Shown piece after piece: positions 35,035 to 47,398 of a DNA stretch of 64,000 nt. Made by a program: the position numbers and the translations under genes. The stretch is from contig NC_063261.1 in the NCBI RefSeq assembly GCF_019578655.1, positions 22,857,126 to 22,921,125 of the forward strand, given 5' to 3'. The notes beneath the pieces were generated by a model that was not told where the DNA came from, did not search any database, and worked only from the letters and a program-made list of their open reading frames with translations. The DNA is from Ricinus communis. Taxonomy: Eukaryota > Streptophyta > Magnoliopsida > Malpighiales > Euphorbiaceae. Every line of letters begins with the position of its first letter. Position 1 is the stretch's first letter.

Positions 35035-36242
35035 TCGCTTGTTGAGGGGCTTTAGACTTGGAGGTAGGGAAAGTGTTCTTTTTGTGGGGTCATTTCTCGT
35101 TGCGTCATTAGGGTTTCTTTGGGGGTCAATGTGAGTATCTAATTGCTTTAATATTTTTTATTTAATTAGGGATGATTTACCTAGCTTTTACTTTTAAATT
35201 CGCTAAATATAAATTTTAGCATTTAAATTTTTTAGTTATTTAATTATTTTAATAATCTAGTTTTAGTATAATTTAATAGAATTTATTTTTATGATATTTA
35301 TATAAAATTATATGTATTGCATATTTCATTATTTAAATGAAAAAAAATATTTGTTAAATTAAATTAAAAAATAAAAATATTATATAATTATTAAATTAAT
35401 ATAAAAAATATATAACTAACTAAAATTCAGATTTATCAAAAGAAAATTACAGTTTAAATAATTGCGCCTTTTATATTAAGTTTATTAAAACCGTCAAAAT
35501 GAAAAAACCAGTAAGGGCAGTTTGGCATTACTTTTGCCCCTTTGTTTTCATTTTAATAACCCTAATAACGGCCTGTTGAAAAAGCACTCACACCGAAGCA
35601 AATCTGGCTTTTCAAGTACTTAGTGAAAGCTTGAGCTTATTGAAAGATTATAATGAATCCTTAAATTATATAGAAAGAGAATAGTCCTAAAGCCTTAATT
35701 TATATAAGTGTCTAAAAAATCATGTGAACTCTCTAAGGCTTATGATAAACTAAAGGATAATGAAAGGCACACATGTGAATGATGCACTTAGCCATCTGTT
35801 GTGATAATATTAACTTAATTAATATCTTAATGTGCTTGATTAGTTAATTAATTAAGTCTATACCAATTCACTATCGACAGTTCTATGTACGTTGCCAGTT
35901 CAGTAACATTTTCTCAGACATGTTCTAAAAATTTCTCGAACTTCTCTTATACTCTTTTACGTTGTCTGTCTTTTATTTTGAATATCAGTCTTTCTTTTTT
36001 CTATCTATCTAATAAGTTAAGTAATATAGAATATATATAATAAAATATTATTTCAAAGATTTCAATAAATTTTTTTATCTAAACTTAAAATTTAAAATTT
36101 TAATTAAATTAAAAGATACTTTTTTTTATTTAATCTTATATGTATTAAGTTTTATATTTGATTTTTTTTTTATTAATCTAATACATAATGGAGAAGACTC
36201 TTCCAGATGATAAAACACTTTATTTAAAGCTTTAATTATATA
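35035..36242. other. AT-rich intergenic, no gene
   Basis: No exon or named repeat is recognisable. A moderately complex stretch at 35565-35800 does not match any family I know. Confidence 0.5.
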
Positions 36243-36727
36243 CTAGTTGTTTACTCGTGCATTTTATGACTGTTATTATTATTTTGATTATTAAATTAAG
36301 TCGATAGATGTAATTTAATAACATCTCTAGTATTTAATATTAATTTATAAAATTTTAAAAATAATAGCAAATTAACTATTTTTAATTTTTTAAAATTTTA
36401 AGTTTTGTTAATACAATAATATAAATTATTTATTCATTAATTAATTTTAATATTATAAATTAGTACATCAATATAATTAATATTACTATTTTTTAGAATT
36501 ACAAACTTATTATATAATTAAAAATTAATTTATTATTAGAGATATTAATAATATAATCTAAGATATTATTTTTAAAATTAGAATTATTAGTTAATATTAA
36601 TTAATATATTTATTAGTTTAGTTAAAAATATAACTTATGAATCAATAATAAACATATAAGCTTGAATTCTATGTGTTAAAAGTAAATACACATGTCAAAA
36701 ATTAAGCATACATATAAAAAAAGTTAA

Positions 36728-36760
<33 letters not shown>
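36243..36760 (-). mobile_element. Helitron-like AT-rich element, copy 2
   Basis: Read on the minus strand, the left edge ends tgcacgagtaaacaaCTAG followed by T, the Helitron 3' pattern of a short GC hairpin remnant plus CTRR. The body matches the copies at 2.3, 60.7 and 62.2 kb. The other end is a TA run that starts TCTATATA when read on minus, fitting the Helitron 5' TC. That boundary merges with a GA/TA microsatellite. Confidence 0.55.
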
Positions 36761-36775
<15 letters not shown>

Positions 36776-36776
36776 G
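36730..36776. repeat. (TA)n(GA)n microsatellite
   Basis: TA run at 36730-36758 followed directly by a GA run to about 36775. Confidence 0.9.
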
Positions 36777-38708
36777 GAGAGATGATTTTTAATATCATGT
36801 ATTTGTGTTTCAAGCTCTTTTACAACATATGCTAAAATGTGTCAAAATAAATTTATATGATTTGTCACCTTTTTTTTACCACTGTCACTATTGCAATTTT
36901 GTGTCCCTGTTTTCAGTTCCTTACCTTTATTCTATGTTTATTGACACTAATTTTACCTTTTCAGTCTTCTTTCTCATTTTCAACCATTATTTTCTCATAT
37001 CACACAGAATTTAATTTGTATATTCTGTTTTCTGGAAATTTAGGGCTAAAGTTTGGTTATGGGTGAGTTTCATTTTGGAATATCTTTTTATGTTATTGCT
37101 GCTGCTACTACTTGGAAGCTCATCCTTCTAATCAGCTTCGTTTTGGTTGATAAGCTCAATTTGGCAATCATAGGCATAATTGTAATCTCAACAGTCTGAA
37201 TTTGATTCGGATTCCATTTGTTATTAATTCATTCGAATTGAAAAAATTGTAACAATTGAAGCTTTTTTTTTTTTTTTCTAAATTTGTTAAAAAATTCAAA
37301 TCAAACTTGAAAAAATATATAAATATATTTATAAACTTTTAGACTTATTACATAGAATAATACTATTAAACTGCTATATTAAACTATATAAACTTAATGT
37401 CACAATTATTTTAATTATATGATTTTTTCTATTAGTAATAAAAGGTTTATCTAAGACCCTGATTATAATAGGTGAAGTTGAAACTTCACATGTGTCCCTC
37501 AGTAATAATATTTTATTTATTTATATTTTAATTAAATGATTGAATGAATTAGTTTAGTTAACATCTAAGTAAATTAACAGGGTTTCCACAACCATTCTGC
37601 AAATTGAAAAAGTTCATTGTCTTTAGCTTAAGTATATAATTGTCATAAATTAATAATAAGATTATTTAGGTAATTAAATATGAATTTTTCTTCCTTAAAT
37701 TACGTATGAATAAATCATGATTGAAAAGTAAAAGATGGGTAAATGTTTGAGTATTTTATACATTATTAAAAAAACATGTGATAAACTTGATTACGGGGAA
37801 AAAAAGTTTTTTTCCCAAATATACAATTCTTTCCCTTTTGCTTTTCTCGTTTTCCAAACAATAAAATATACATATCCTTTCAATCATCTTTTCCAATCTC
37901 ATTTTTTTGCCTCTCGCTTTCTCTTTTTTATCCTTTTTTTTTTAAATAAAGAATTATATATTTGTAATATACAAATATTGGATTTATCAAATGATAGATC
38001 TATTTTGCATTAAAATAGAAGATTTAAATCTATTTATTAGAATAGTTAAAATTCATACTATTTAATTCTTTTGATAATAAATGATGTTATTTTATTTTAT
38101 TTTATAAAATTTTTATATATTTTTAAACAGTTGTTACTTTTCATATTACACATTAATTCGCTTGTTTATTGAAGAGGCATAGGTAGATTTGGACCGACCT
38201 AACTCAAATATAATTTATTTTCAGCTTAATTTCTAAAAATTTCACTTAAATTTAAACTCTAATCAGCAATGACATAACAGCTAAATCTTCACTTTGCAGT
38301 AAAAGTGAGTTGAAATAAATGAAGGAGCAGCATGATGAGAAATGCTTTTATCTGAAACTAAAAATAGAATCAATTGGGAACCGAACCAATGACATATAAT
38401 GAGAGACAACAAAGTTATGGACGTTAATCAAAGGCAAAGTTTTTACATCAGAATTGTGACATCTAATGAATGGAGGAGTATAATAAAGTTATTCTATAAA
38501 TTTTAAAAATAATAGTTATTCTAGTTTGCCTATTCTATTAAATATTATGAGATTTAATTAGTTTTAGACGCTAAAATAAATATTTGACTTTCCAAATCAT
38601 ATTTTTTCACGTGAGAAATTATTACTTCCGTTTTTAGTGGATTTAAATCATAAAATAATTATTTTTTGTACTTTAATAGAAAAAATCAATAGCATCATCT
38701 TTAATTAA
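36777..38708. other. Intergenic, no gene
   Basis: Open frames at 36805-37066 and 37735-38013 are low-complexity T/C-rich translations without recognisable domains. T-runs occur at about 37265 and 37930. Confidence 0.5.
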
Positions 38709-39215
38709 CGGCATAAAGTACAATTTAACCCTAATACAAATTGAGAAAGTATAAATGAACCCTCATGCTTTGAGATGCTTCAAATAGACTCTTTTAACTT
38801 TTTAAAAAAGTCCAATAAAACTAAATTCTAAGAGTGATAGAATATCAGCTAATAGTGAGAACTACTTAAAATATTAACCAATAACATGATGACATGTAAA
38901 CACTATATTTTACTTTTTTATTCAAGAAAAAATTAGAGATAAATAAATAAATAAAATTACTTACCTTTTCTTTTCTTTTTTCTTCTTCTTCCAGTTTCCT
39001 CTAATTCCTAACTCACTTTTCATTTCCTCTCTTACATTTCTTTAATCAAACAAACGAGCTCATAAGTGAACAGCGAGCAACGGTGAACAACGAACAACAT
39101 GATTCCAGTAGGAAGAATGATTTCGCTATTATTAATTTAGATTTAATTAGACTTTTTTGAGAGGTAGAGGGCCAATTTGAGACAAAATAAAGCATAGAGG
39201 CTTAATTGTATTTCC
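38709..39215. mobile_element. Inverted-repeat element (diverged arms), MITE or foldback-like
   Basis: The left arm (about 38716-38827: tacaatttaaccct, catgctttgag, aaaaaagtcc) pairs with the reverse complement of about 39133-39213 (tacaattaagcctc, tatgctttatt, aaaaaagtc). The centre is pyrimidine-rich, with short gaacaacgaacaac repeats at about 39085. No coding region is seen and the ends are not sharply defined. Confidence 0.45.
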
Positions 39216-40067
39216 TCAAATTATATTAAGGACTTCTTTTTTCACCTTTTGTCTTAATTAAAAAAAAATAGAAAGTGGTAAAATAGACATAGTTGACTCT
39301 AAAAGTTTAGAAGTTTAATTGCTATTTAACCAAAAATCCATGTATTTTTAATTGATAAATTTTAAAGTTTTGTGATAAAATTAAAAATTAAAGTGTATAA
39401 TCCTTTTCTGTTTATAAAATCAGAAATACAATTAGTATATAAAAGTTGTTAGTGTTAGAGGGATAGAATTTATTAGGTGAGTTATTATAAATTCACACTT
39501 TTTACTTAGTTTTCACTTAATCAGAAATTAACTCTACGTAATCCATCGAAATAATCATTTCTATATAAAAACTATGTATTATAATAATCAGATTAGTCCA
39601 TTAGGCAGTTTATTAAAAAACTCATACTCTAAAGCACATAATTAATCAAGGGTTGTCCATGTTGATTGGAAAATGCTAAAATAATTAGTCAACTACTTAT
39701 TGATGAAAAATACAGTTAACAACAAATTGTCTATTGTGACTGAACTCGCCGACCAACTACTAATGACATTTCATCACACCAATGGTCACATGGTGACCCA
39801 AATAAATAAATAAAAGAAGTGAGATTCGACGAGCTTAATGGTTCAAATTAATCGGACATATAAATGGGTCAAATTAGTGCCTCGCAAACAATAAACCGAA
39901 TAAACTGCCAACCACTAATTTTTCAAGTGGCCTTTAACGTACGGATCCGTAAAACCACAAAATTAGGCCACAAGCCTAAAATTTTGGGAGCAATACCAGA
40001 ACACGTAGTCATGCTGGCCCTCCCCTCTCTCTCTAAAATCACCAAAGTAAAGCCATCTAATACTACG
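39216..40067. other. Intergenic, no gene
   Basis: The open frame 39864-40079 has no recognisable domain and reads into the duplicated block at 40068, so I leave it uncalled. Confidence 0.45.
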
Positions 40068-40281
40068 TCTCCTCCTTAATCATTTGATGGGTCTAACCTC
40101 GTTCGAGGTAAGACCATCATGTGGCTTAAACTTCATCTTCTCTGATTGTGTATGGCAGGACCCACAATTGGGTAGTTGTAACTGTTCTGGATAGGTGATC
40201 ATGTGGATTAGGGGAGATGCATATGATTGTAGGTTAAGGGTCCCAAAAATTGAGTGGCAATTCTTGCATTTCTTTGGGTCA
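40068..40281 (+). repeat. Local duplicated block, copy A
   Basis: It shares ordered phrases with 42542-42720: ctccttaatcatttgatggg, catgtgg, tgattgta, gggttcc/gggtccc, attgagtgg, ttgcatt/ttgcact and gggtca. It is non-coding as far as I can tell and identity is moderate. Confidence 0.65.
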
Positions 40282-40944
40282 GGAGAGTAACAGAAATAGG
40301 GCAAGTGTTGTGGGAATTTGGACATGATGTGGGTAGTTTTAGGACCAAAAACTTGAAATAACTTCCTTGATTTAGGTTATATACCTGCCTATCTTTTGAT
40401 GGCTTGAGGACCCTCTTCTCCTAACTGCCCTATCCACAAAATCTTTAAATTAAGGGTTTTCCATTGCTAACAATTAAAATTTGAGGAAACTACTATTTCC
40501 TCTGATTTTGTACTTTAGTTACATTTTCATCCTTCTTGTTTGAATATGTAATGAAATCATTATTCACTTCTTTTACTTTAAATACATTTTTGACCCTTTA
40601 TCAGAATAATATATATTTTAGTCCATGATTTTTTTTTTACTTCAAACAACAGTTTCATCATTGAATGTATAAAATATTAACTTTTTATTTTTTTTAAAGG
40701 TTGGCAAATATGAGACTAAAGTATTACTATATTTGAAAATGTAATGAATACAATTGAGTGTATAGTAAAAGCGAGGACTAAAATGTGAATTAATTCCAAA
40801 GTTAGAAGATGATTTTATTCAGTTTCCAAATAAGATGGAGAAAATGTAATTAAGACCAACTCAGGACCAAAAAGAAGAGAATTTGCTCTTGAATTTCCCA
40901 AATTTAATTATAATGAAAAATAGTTGATATATTTCTTATAGAAG
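40282..40944. other. Intergenic, no gene
   Basis: AT-rich DNA with no exon. It leads to the retroposon target site at 40928. Confidence 0.5.
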
Positions 40945-41025
40945 TTTTTTTTTTTTTTTTTTTTGCATAAAGCTAGAGAATTCTTTTAGAGGTACACCCG
41001 AGCATTCCAGCTAGGTTGGCACCTT
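40945..41025 (-). mobile_element. Very short retroposon (SINE-like or truncated LINE end) with poly(A) and 19-bp target duplications
   Basis: A perfect 19-bp direct repeat (tatatttcttatagaagtt) lies at 40928-40946 and 41026-41044. Between the copies, read on the minus strand, is about 61 bp starting ggtgccaacctagctgg and ending with an A-tail of about 18-20 bases. Poly(A) plus a long perfect duplication is the hallmark of LINE-driven insertion. I do not recognise a Pol III box, so a 5'-truncated LINE tail is as likely as a SINE. Confidence 0.85.
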
Positions 41026-41044
41026 TATATTTCTTATAGAAGTT

Positions 41045-41340
41045 GAAAAAATAAAGTCAAAATGAAAACCAAATAGAAATTATGTATTTGTTAAAAAGAA
41101 ATAATTAAATTAGATCTAGATTGTGTATTTATTAATGAGAAATAATTATCTTTTTTAGAAGAAGAGATAATTACATTGGATCTACAATTATAGCATATCA
41201 TGTCGAGAGCTTTAATTAATTCAACTTCTTATTATTTAATTGTTAACATTTTTTAATCTTACTTATTTTTGTTAAATGTGCTATGAATAAACTAAATTTT
41301 CCAATTCATGAGTGATATATATATATATATATATAACATA
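41045..41340. other. Intergenic with short (TA)n
   Basis: AT-rich DNA without a gene. A TA run at about 41314-41333 lies next to the plastid insertion. Confidence 0.5.
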
Positions 41341-41618
41341 GAAATCACATTTGGAAAGGGTGGACAATTAGCTAGAGTTGCAGTCATGGCCCGATTGCAA
41401 AAGAGGGGAAATCGGTCACATTAAAATTACCTTCTGGGGAGGTTCGTTTAATATCCAAAAACTGCTCAGCAACAGTGGACAAGTAGGGAATATTGGGGTG
41501 AACCAGAAAAGTTCGGATAGAGCCGGATCTAAATGTTGGCTAGGTAAGCGTCCTGTAATAAGAGAAGTAGTTATAAACCCTGTAGACCATCCCCATGGGG
41601 GTGGTAAAGGGAGGGCCC
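41341..41618 (+). pseudogene. rpl2: Nuclear insertion of plastid DNA: rpl2 fragment
   Basis: The sequence encodes, across frame breaks, part of chloroplast ribosomal protein L2: [11 protein letters not shown], then [38 protein letters not shown] and PHGGGKGRA. The conserved PHGGG of plastid L2 is present, with substitutions next to it (GGGKGRA, where I expect GGGEGRA). A shortened stretch near 41380 and a frameshift near 41430 break the frame, and the match stops abruptly at gagggccc (41618) before the usual C-terminus. It is a decayed nuclear plastid insertion, not a working gene. A mitochondrial origin is less likely but not excluded. Confidence 0.9.
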
Positions 41619-42541
41619 TATATATATATGTATGTATATATATATTTATTCCAACGCCGGATAGATGTTTGTCAATTCTAAATACTTATATAATAATATT
41701 CGATTTAGGTTAAATGTTATTGATCGGCTTAGAATTCTTCTAAAGCATATTCAAATATTGTAATGTAGGCGTAGATTCATGAATATAATAAGAGGAAAAT
41801 GCAAAAAACTATTATGTGAATTTTGTTTATGATAATTTTTTTATATATAGTTTTATTCTAATACCTCTGAAGGCATAATCGTCAACCGATAAATTATGAA
41901 TAAGAAAGTTTCAGAAAGAAAATAAAAGAAAATAAAATTCATAAATAAATTCGAATTAGTAAATAAAAAGAAAAAGAAAACAAATATAACAAATGAATAA
42001 TTGAGTTGTGAAGTAAATTGGTAACATAATAAGAAATATCATAAGAAAATAAAAATAGAATAAGGAAAGAAAATTAATATAATGACATAAGAATTACATA
42101 CAAAAATTTAAATTCAAAAGTTATTGTTATTAATATATCACCTATTTTTAACAATATTATATAAATATATCTTAAATTACTAACCTTAAATTTCAAAAGA
42201 CTTCAAATTGTCATGAAAATGTTATATATAAAGATTTTCATAGGAGAAAATAACATGGTATCTTTTCATATTTTCTCTTTTTATGGATATGAGTCCTTAT
42301 ATATTAGTATGATTTTAAGTTCCTAGACTAATTTGTTCTACAATAAAATCTATGTTGTTTCTTGCAAAAAACTTTAATATTAAAAATTATTAAAAAATTA
42401 TTATTTTTATAGGTTCATATATTTTGGTCAGTCTACTTTTGTATACATATAACAGGTGAAGCTTTAGATTTGGCCTTTTGTAACAATTTGAGTGTAAAAT
42501 GATCAAATTAAGTAGGGCCCTCTAATATTGTGTGTTTGTGC
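41619..42541. other. AT-rich intergenic, no gene
   Basis: A short ta/gta run lies at 41619-41645. Nothing else is recognisable. Confidence 0.5.
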
Positions 42542-42720
42542 TCTCCTCCTTAATCATTTGATGGGTCTAAACTTGTTTAATGCGATCCATCGTGTGGCTA
42601 AGATGGCATCTCTATGATTGTATTTTGGATTGGTGAGATCATGTGGCATGGAGGAGATGTCTAATGATTGTAGACTAAGGGTTCCTTCATTGAGTGGTGA
42701 TGCTTGCACTTGTTGGGTCA
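42542..42720 (+). repeat. Local duplicated block, copy B
   Basis: Partner of 40068-40281, in the same orientation and about 2.5 kb away. It is shorter by deletions. Confidence 0.65.
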
Positions 42721-45037
42721 ACAACGTGGCCTAAACATTTGGAAATTGGAGTTTTTAGGAAAGTTTTTATTTTTTTTTAGAACTCACAATGTCTATCTAA
42801 ATAACTTCCACTTAATGTGGCTACATCACATGTTCGTACAATAATTTCACCAAAATGTGAAAGATATGGTGCAACGTCACCTTTACTTGCTCCAAGGATC
42901 ATTTTTTGTATGATATTAAAATTTACATATTTAATGATTTCTATTAAAAAAAGTAAGGTAATTAAAAAGAAAGGGCGACGTGCATTTTTGTACACATCTG
43001 ACTAATGTTCAGGCGTCTAAATATGCATTCCTTTAAAAAAAATGATAATTAGTATGAATAATAATTAGATCGAGTAATTTTAAGTATTCAACGCTATCAA
43101 TCTTTATAAATTTTTTAAAAAGTGCATAATTGAATTTAAATGGGTTTAATCTTTATTTTCTTATTTATAATAGACCTAGGTTTATCAAGTAAGTGTTGTT
43201 ACATATTTGTCATATCCGAATAGTGAATTTGGATAAAATTGAATATTTATAATTTATACGAGTTGATATTTAAACACTTTTAACAATCGAATATACAACT
43301 TGTTATCAATTATTAATAAAAAGCAGAAAAATAACTATTGATATTCATAAAAAAATATTATTTTGATTTATTTTGCTAGTCCTTTTATGTTATAAATGAA
43401 TAATTGTAATGCTCGAAACTTTAACACTTCGCACAATTTGAAAACTAAGAAGCTAGGAGTATACTATTTCGGATTAGAAAGGATAAAGAAAAATGAGTCA
43501 TGAAAATGTACGTACCATTTGATGGGGTCAGGTGTAAGAGTGCATATTAAATGGACTGCCCAACCAAAACTAATTCTATTCCCTCATTCCTCGCAATCGC
43601 ATGTGAAATATTTATCGATGGGTCATACCATCGTCTGAGATGTCCTTCTCCTCCTCATACTTGAAACGGCCTTAGCACAAATCATACTGATGAATCTATA
43701 ACGTTGCGGGTTGGATTCGCACAGACGGACGGTGCCAATTGATAAATTCAACAAATTTTGAGAAAATTTTAAAAAAAATATAAAGTTTTATGTTATATAG
43801 GTGCAATATAAAATGGCCTCAACCGAAAGAAACAACTAACGGCCACTTGTCTTGTATCAGGACAAAAAACAATGAAATTTATAGGAAATTGGAGTGCAAC
43901 TCTCTTTTTCAACTATTATAAAAGGCAGAATGGTTGCACCCAAGAGATGATAGGAACTTGTTAATTATTATTTGCTGGTAAGAGTTGATGGTTATTGATG
44001 CTTCTTCTCCTATCAATTCTTCTTGGGTTGCTATCATTTGATGTTAATTAGTTTGACAGTTAGTTAGAATCTTGCAACCATTTTTTCTTTTCTTTCTTTT
44101 CTTTTTTGTGCTATAATTTCCACTCAACTCAATTATGGCAAAGACTCTTTGAGACAATTTTACGTGGCTTGGCAGTCGCCGCATTTCCCTTCTCTTGCTG
44201 CTGCTAGGGTTTGTGTTTGATTTTTGTGACAATTAAATTTCATGGCCATTATTGTTTTTGGCAACGGTCTTTTTCTTTTCGTGTTTCCGAACTGACACTC
44301 TCAATACTTTAGCTATCAAACTTTTGTCATGTAATGTTTCTAAAAACAGTAATTTAATTCCTAGCAAAAGAAAAAAAAAAAGAAAAGAAAAAGAAGCAGT
44401 CTTGTAGTGATATCATGGTTTTAGAATTGAGGAATTTAGGCATTTTGATTCAAGTTTTAATAAAATTTTCTATTTAAAATTTCTCTTCATTAATTACATG
44501 CTACTTATTAATTTTATACACCGATCGAATATCTGTCTAGTTCATTCAAGCTCGACCGGATAGAAAATATAGTTTCGATATACTCTACATTTTAATTACC
44601 TAATTCAATAGGAAATATTATAAAGCACATTGTAATTTACTTTATTTCGAATTCTCAAAAAGTTTCATTCATCCATAGGACCAGTGACCTCAACCTTTGC
44701 ATGTTAGTGTCTAAAATCTCCTGGCTATACCACATGCCTTGTGTTATCATGTGACAATGGGTCAGCTCGTTTCGCACATCTCATCCTTTGGAATTTTAAT
44801 AGGATATGTTTAAATATATATATATATATATATATATTATTAAATTTGATTAAATTTGGATTTAATTTTTAGTTCAATTTAGATTAATTCTTTGAATCTT
44901 TCATTATTTATTTAATTTTTTTAGTTCAATCCATAAATATGTAAATTTATATTTTGCTGCTTATTTCATATATATCCATACTTATATATTACACCGATAA
45001 ATAATTAACATATATTTATTAATTTTAAATAATAAAA

Positions 45038-45084
<47 letters not shown>

Positions 45085-46299
45085 CTATTTATTGTAATGT
45101 ACAAATAAGAAATTTTTATCAAACCTATAAAGCGAAAGCCTCCCAAGTTCTGGGATCCATATGAGGTCTCCCATGTGTACCACTGCCCCTTCCTCTTATT
45201 TGCCGGTTGCCTCCACCAAAACTTACTTATCGAAACTTCAGAGAGTTATGTATTACCTTTGGCTGCTGCCTCCCGACTTAAATAAGAGATATCCTTTCAG
45301 TTTAATCATAAACTGATCACTATAATGCCAGAGAAAATATCTTTTGTTTTTCTGGCTTTTGCATTTTCTGTCTCCTAATTAATTACCTATAATGTGAAAA
45401 AAGGAAATATTACATATAAGAAAACTATATCTTAAGGCTGCTTAAAACAATTATTGAATAAGATATTTTTCCGAACAATTGAGATTTTCCAAAGAGTTTT
45501 TATTTTACCCAATCAAAATTTTATTGATCTGTTATTAAATTAATCTCCCTTCATATATAAAATAGTTTTTGTTTATTCTAGTTATAATTACAGAATCCGA
45601 AAATTTCAAAACTGTATTAAGTTAAAAAGAATTTTATTCACCTAATTTCAAATATTAAAGATTAATAGAAATTCTTTTTCCATTGATCTATTTAGAAGAA
45701 TTATTATTTCCTATAAGGATTTTTATCTAAAAAAGCTCAACTAGAATTTCTATATGAATTATGAAGCAACGAAAAATTATAAAAAAATTTATATTGAAAA
45801 ATATTTATAATTAAAATAATAATAATAACTTTGCGACGATTAGTTAAAATATTTGCATATTTATTGCATGAAGTATTAATTAACTTCTTTTAAAAAAGAA
45901 TTATTAATTAATTTAAATGTATTATTTCTTAAGATAATCATTTTATTCCTTATTATTAATATTATTATTATTATTATAGTGTTGGACGGTATATAGCCAA
46001 CAAGGATCTGGATCTAGCCATACATCTAATTGGGCTTTATCCGTAATTGATGGGTTTATCTCAAACATAAAGAAATTCCTTTTTTCTTTCTCGTAAAATG
46101 ATCTGAAAAAATATTTAATCCATTCAAAAGATTACCTGTTAATGCTAACCGAATAGATATTAGTTGCGCTACTTTCAGTGTATTGGCTTGAATAAATAGT
46201 AGGTACTCTAGATGCTGAACAATATAACAATCAACGGTTGAATTCACCTATAATATATTAGCTAAAAACCATTCTAAATTGTTCTACTATGCCGCTGCC
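42721..46299. other. Intergenic, AT-rich with microsatellites, no gene
   Basis: TA runs lie at 44815-44838 and 45046-45081. A segment at 44980-45110 resembles 5710-5830 (catatatttattaattttaa) and has inverted ends (attacaccgataaata / tatttattgtaatg), suggesting a small MITE. A GC-richer patch at 45125-45310 and another at 45990-46250 show no recognisable protein. The latter is the left flank of the second copia insertion. Confidence 0.5.
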
Positions 46300-46574
46300 T
46301 GTTAAAGAAAATAGAAAATAGCTGCACCTTTTTTGTCTCAGAGGCTGCACAAGCTAGGTTGCTTGTGCAGACCTTTTATCACTGACCGATGGAAAAAGGG
46401 AGCATCCTTTCCTGCAAAGCAAGAAAGGTCACTTCCACCTTTTTCCAAAAAATTCAGAAGTGTTCGTTAGAAAGAAACTCAGAATCTCAGCATATATATA
46501 ATTCCATCTCAAGTTGTAATAAACTCAGAATTCTTGTAACATTAAAATTCATCATTGTTCTATAAAATTCTACA
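46300..46574 (+). repeat. 5' LTR of the second copia element
   Basis: It starts TGTTAAAG and ends TTCTACA. It contains a perfect 10-bp hairpin at 46345-46370 (CTGCACAAGC, 6-base loop, GCTTGTGCAG). Confidence 0.93.
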
Positions 46575-46586
46575 TGGTATCAGAGC
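46575..46586 (+). promoter_or_regulatory. Primer binding site (initiator tRNA-Met type)
   Basis: TGGTATCAGAGC directly after the LTR, the standard priming site of plant copia elements. Confidence 0.9.
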
Positions 46587-46639
46587 TAGTTTAAAACCAG
46601 TCATCATCTACCCCATCAACACAAAAATCAAGCCTAAAA

Positions 46640-47398
46640 AATGGCTCACTCAGAAACCACAAAAATCACAAGCATTGTCCTGCGAGACAGTCAAAATTAT
46701 TTTGAGTGGTCAAAATCTATTTCCATTGCTCTCAGTGGCAGAAAAAAATTAGGTTTCATTACTGGAAATAAATAAAAACCCAAACCTGTAAATCCAGAGG
46801 CTCCAGCAGAAGAAGAACTGGACAGAATGGAAGAGTGGCAGACAACTGACCATCTGGTCATGTCTATGATCACTAATACCATGGAAAGCCAGATTTCCCG
46901 ACTGTGTATACTTATGGAGTCATCAAAGGCAATCTGGGAAAAACTAAAAGGCCTCTACGGGCATCAAAATAATTTTGCACACATTTTCAGATTGAAGTAG
47001 GAACTTTCTCAAATCACTCAGGGAACCAAGAATCCCTCAGAATATGCAACAGAGATATTAACTAGATGGGAAGAGTTACAAAATTACCTTCCTCCGTCTA
47101 ATGATCCAGAAGAACTCCAAAGAAGAGCAAAACAAGACTTGATTTATACCTACCTCGGAGGCTTGGATTCAAGCTACGAAACAGATCCTCCTTGCCTCTC
47201 GGCTGCCTTCAATAGACGTTGTGATAGTGACTATCCAACACGAAGGAACACTATGAATGGGTCATCAGAAAGCACGGACAACCATTCCTACCTTACCCGT
47301 CGAGACCAAGCTCGACAGAGAGGAGGGCCGAGCGCCATTGTGCGATGTGACCACTGCAAAAAGTAGGGCCATCACCGCGATGGCTGCTAGCACCTTCA
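46640..47398 (+). pseudogene. Decayed gag of the second copia element
   Basis: The reading starts MAHSETTKITSIV with YFEWSKSISIALSGRKKLGF, as in copia gag, and continues ESSKAIWEKLKGLYGHQNNF and YATEILTRWEELQNYL. Stops interrupt it near 46775 and 46998. The CCHC knuckle is recognisable at about 47344-47391 as C-x2-C-x4-H-x4-C, but one of its codons has become TAG. Confidence 0.85.

Noticed and set aside
41378..41713. 111-codon frame as a functional gene
   Set aside because: It is the plastid rpl2 relic read after a frameshift and ends in microsatellite translation.
46575..46586. tRNA-like sequence
   Set aside because: It is only the copia primer binding site; no cloverleaf is present.
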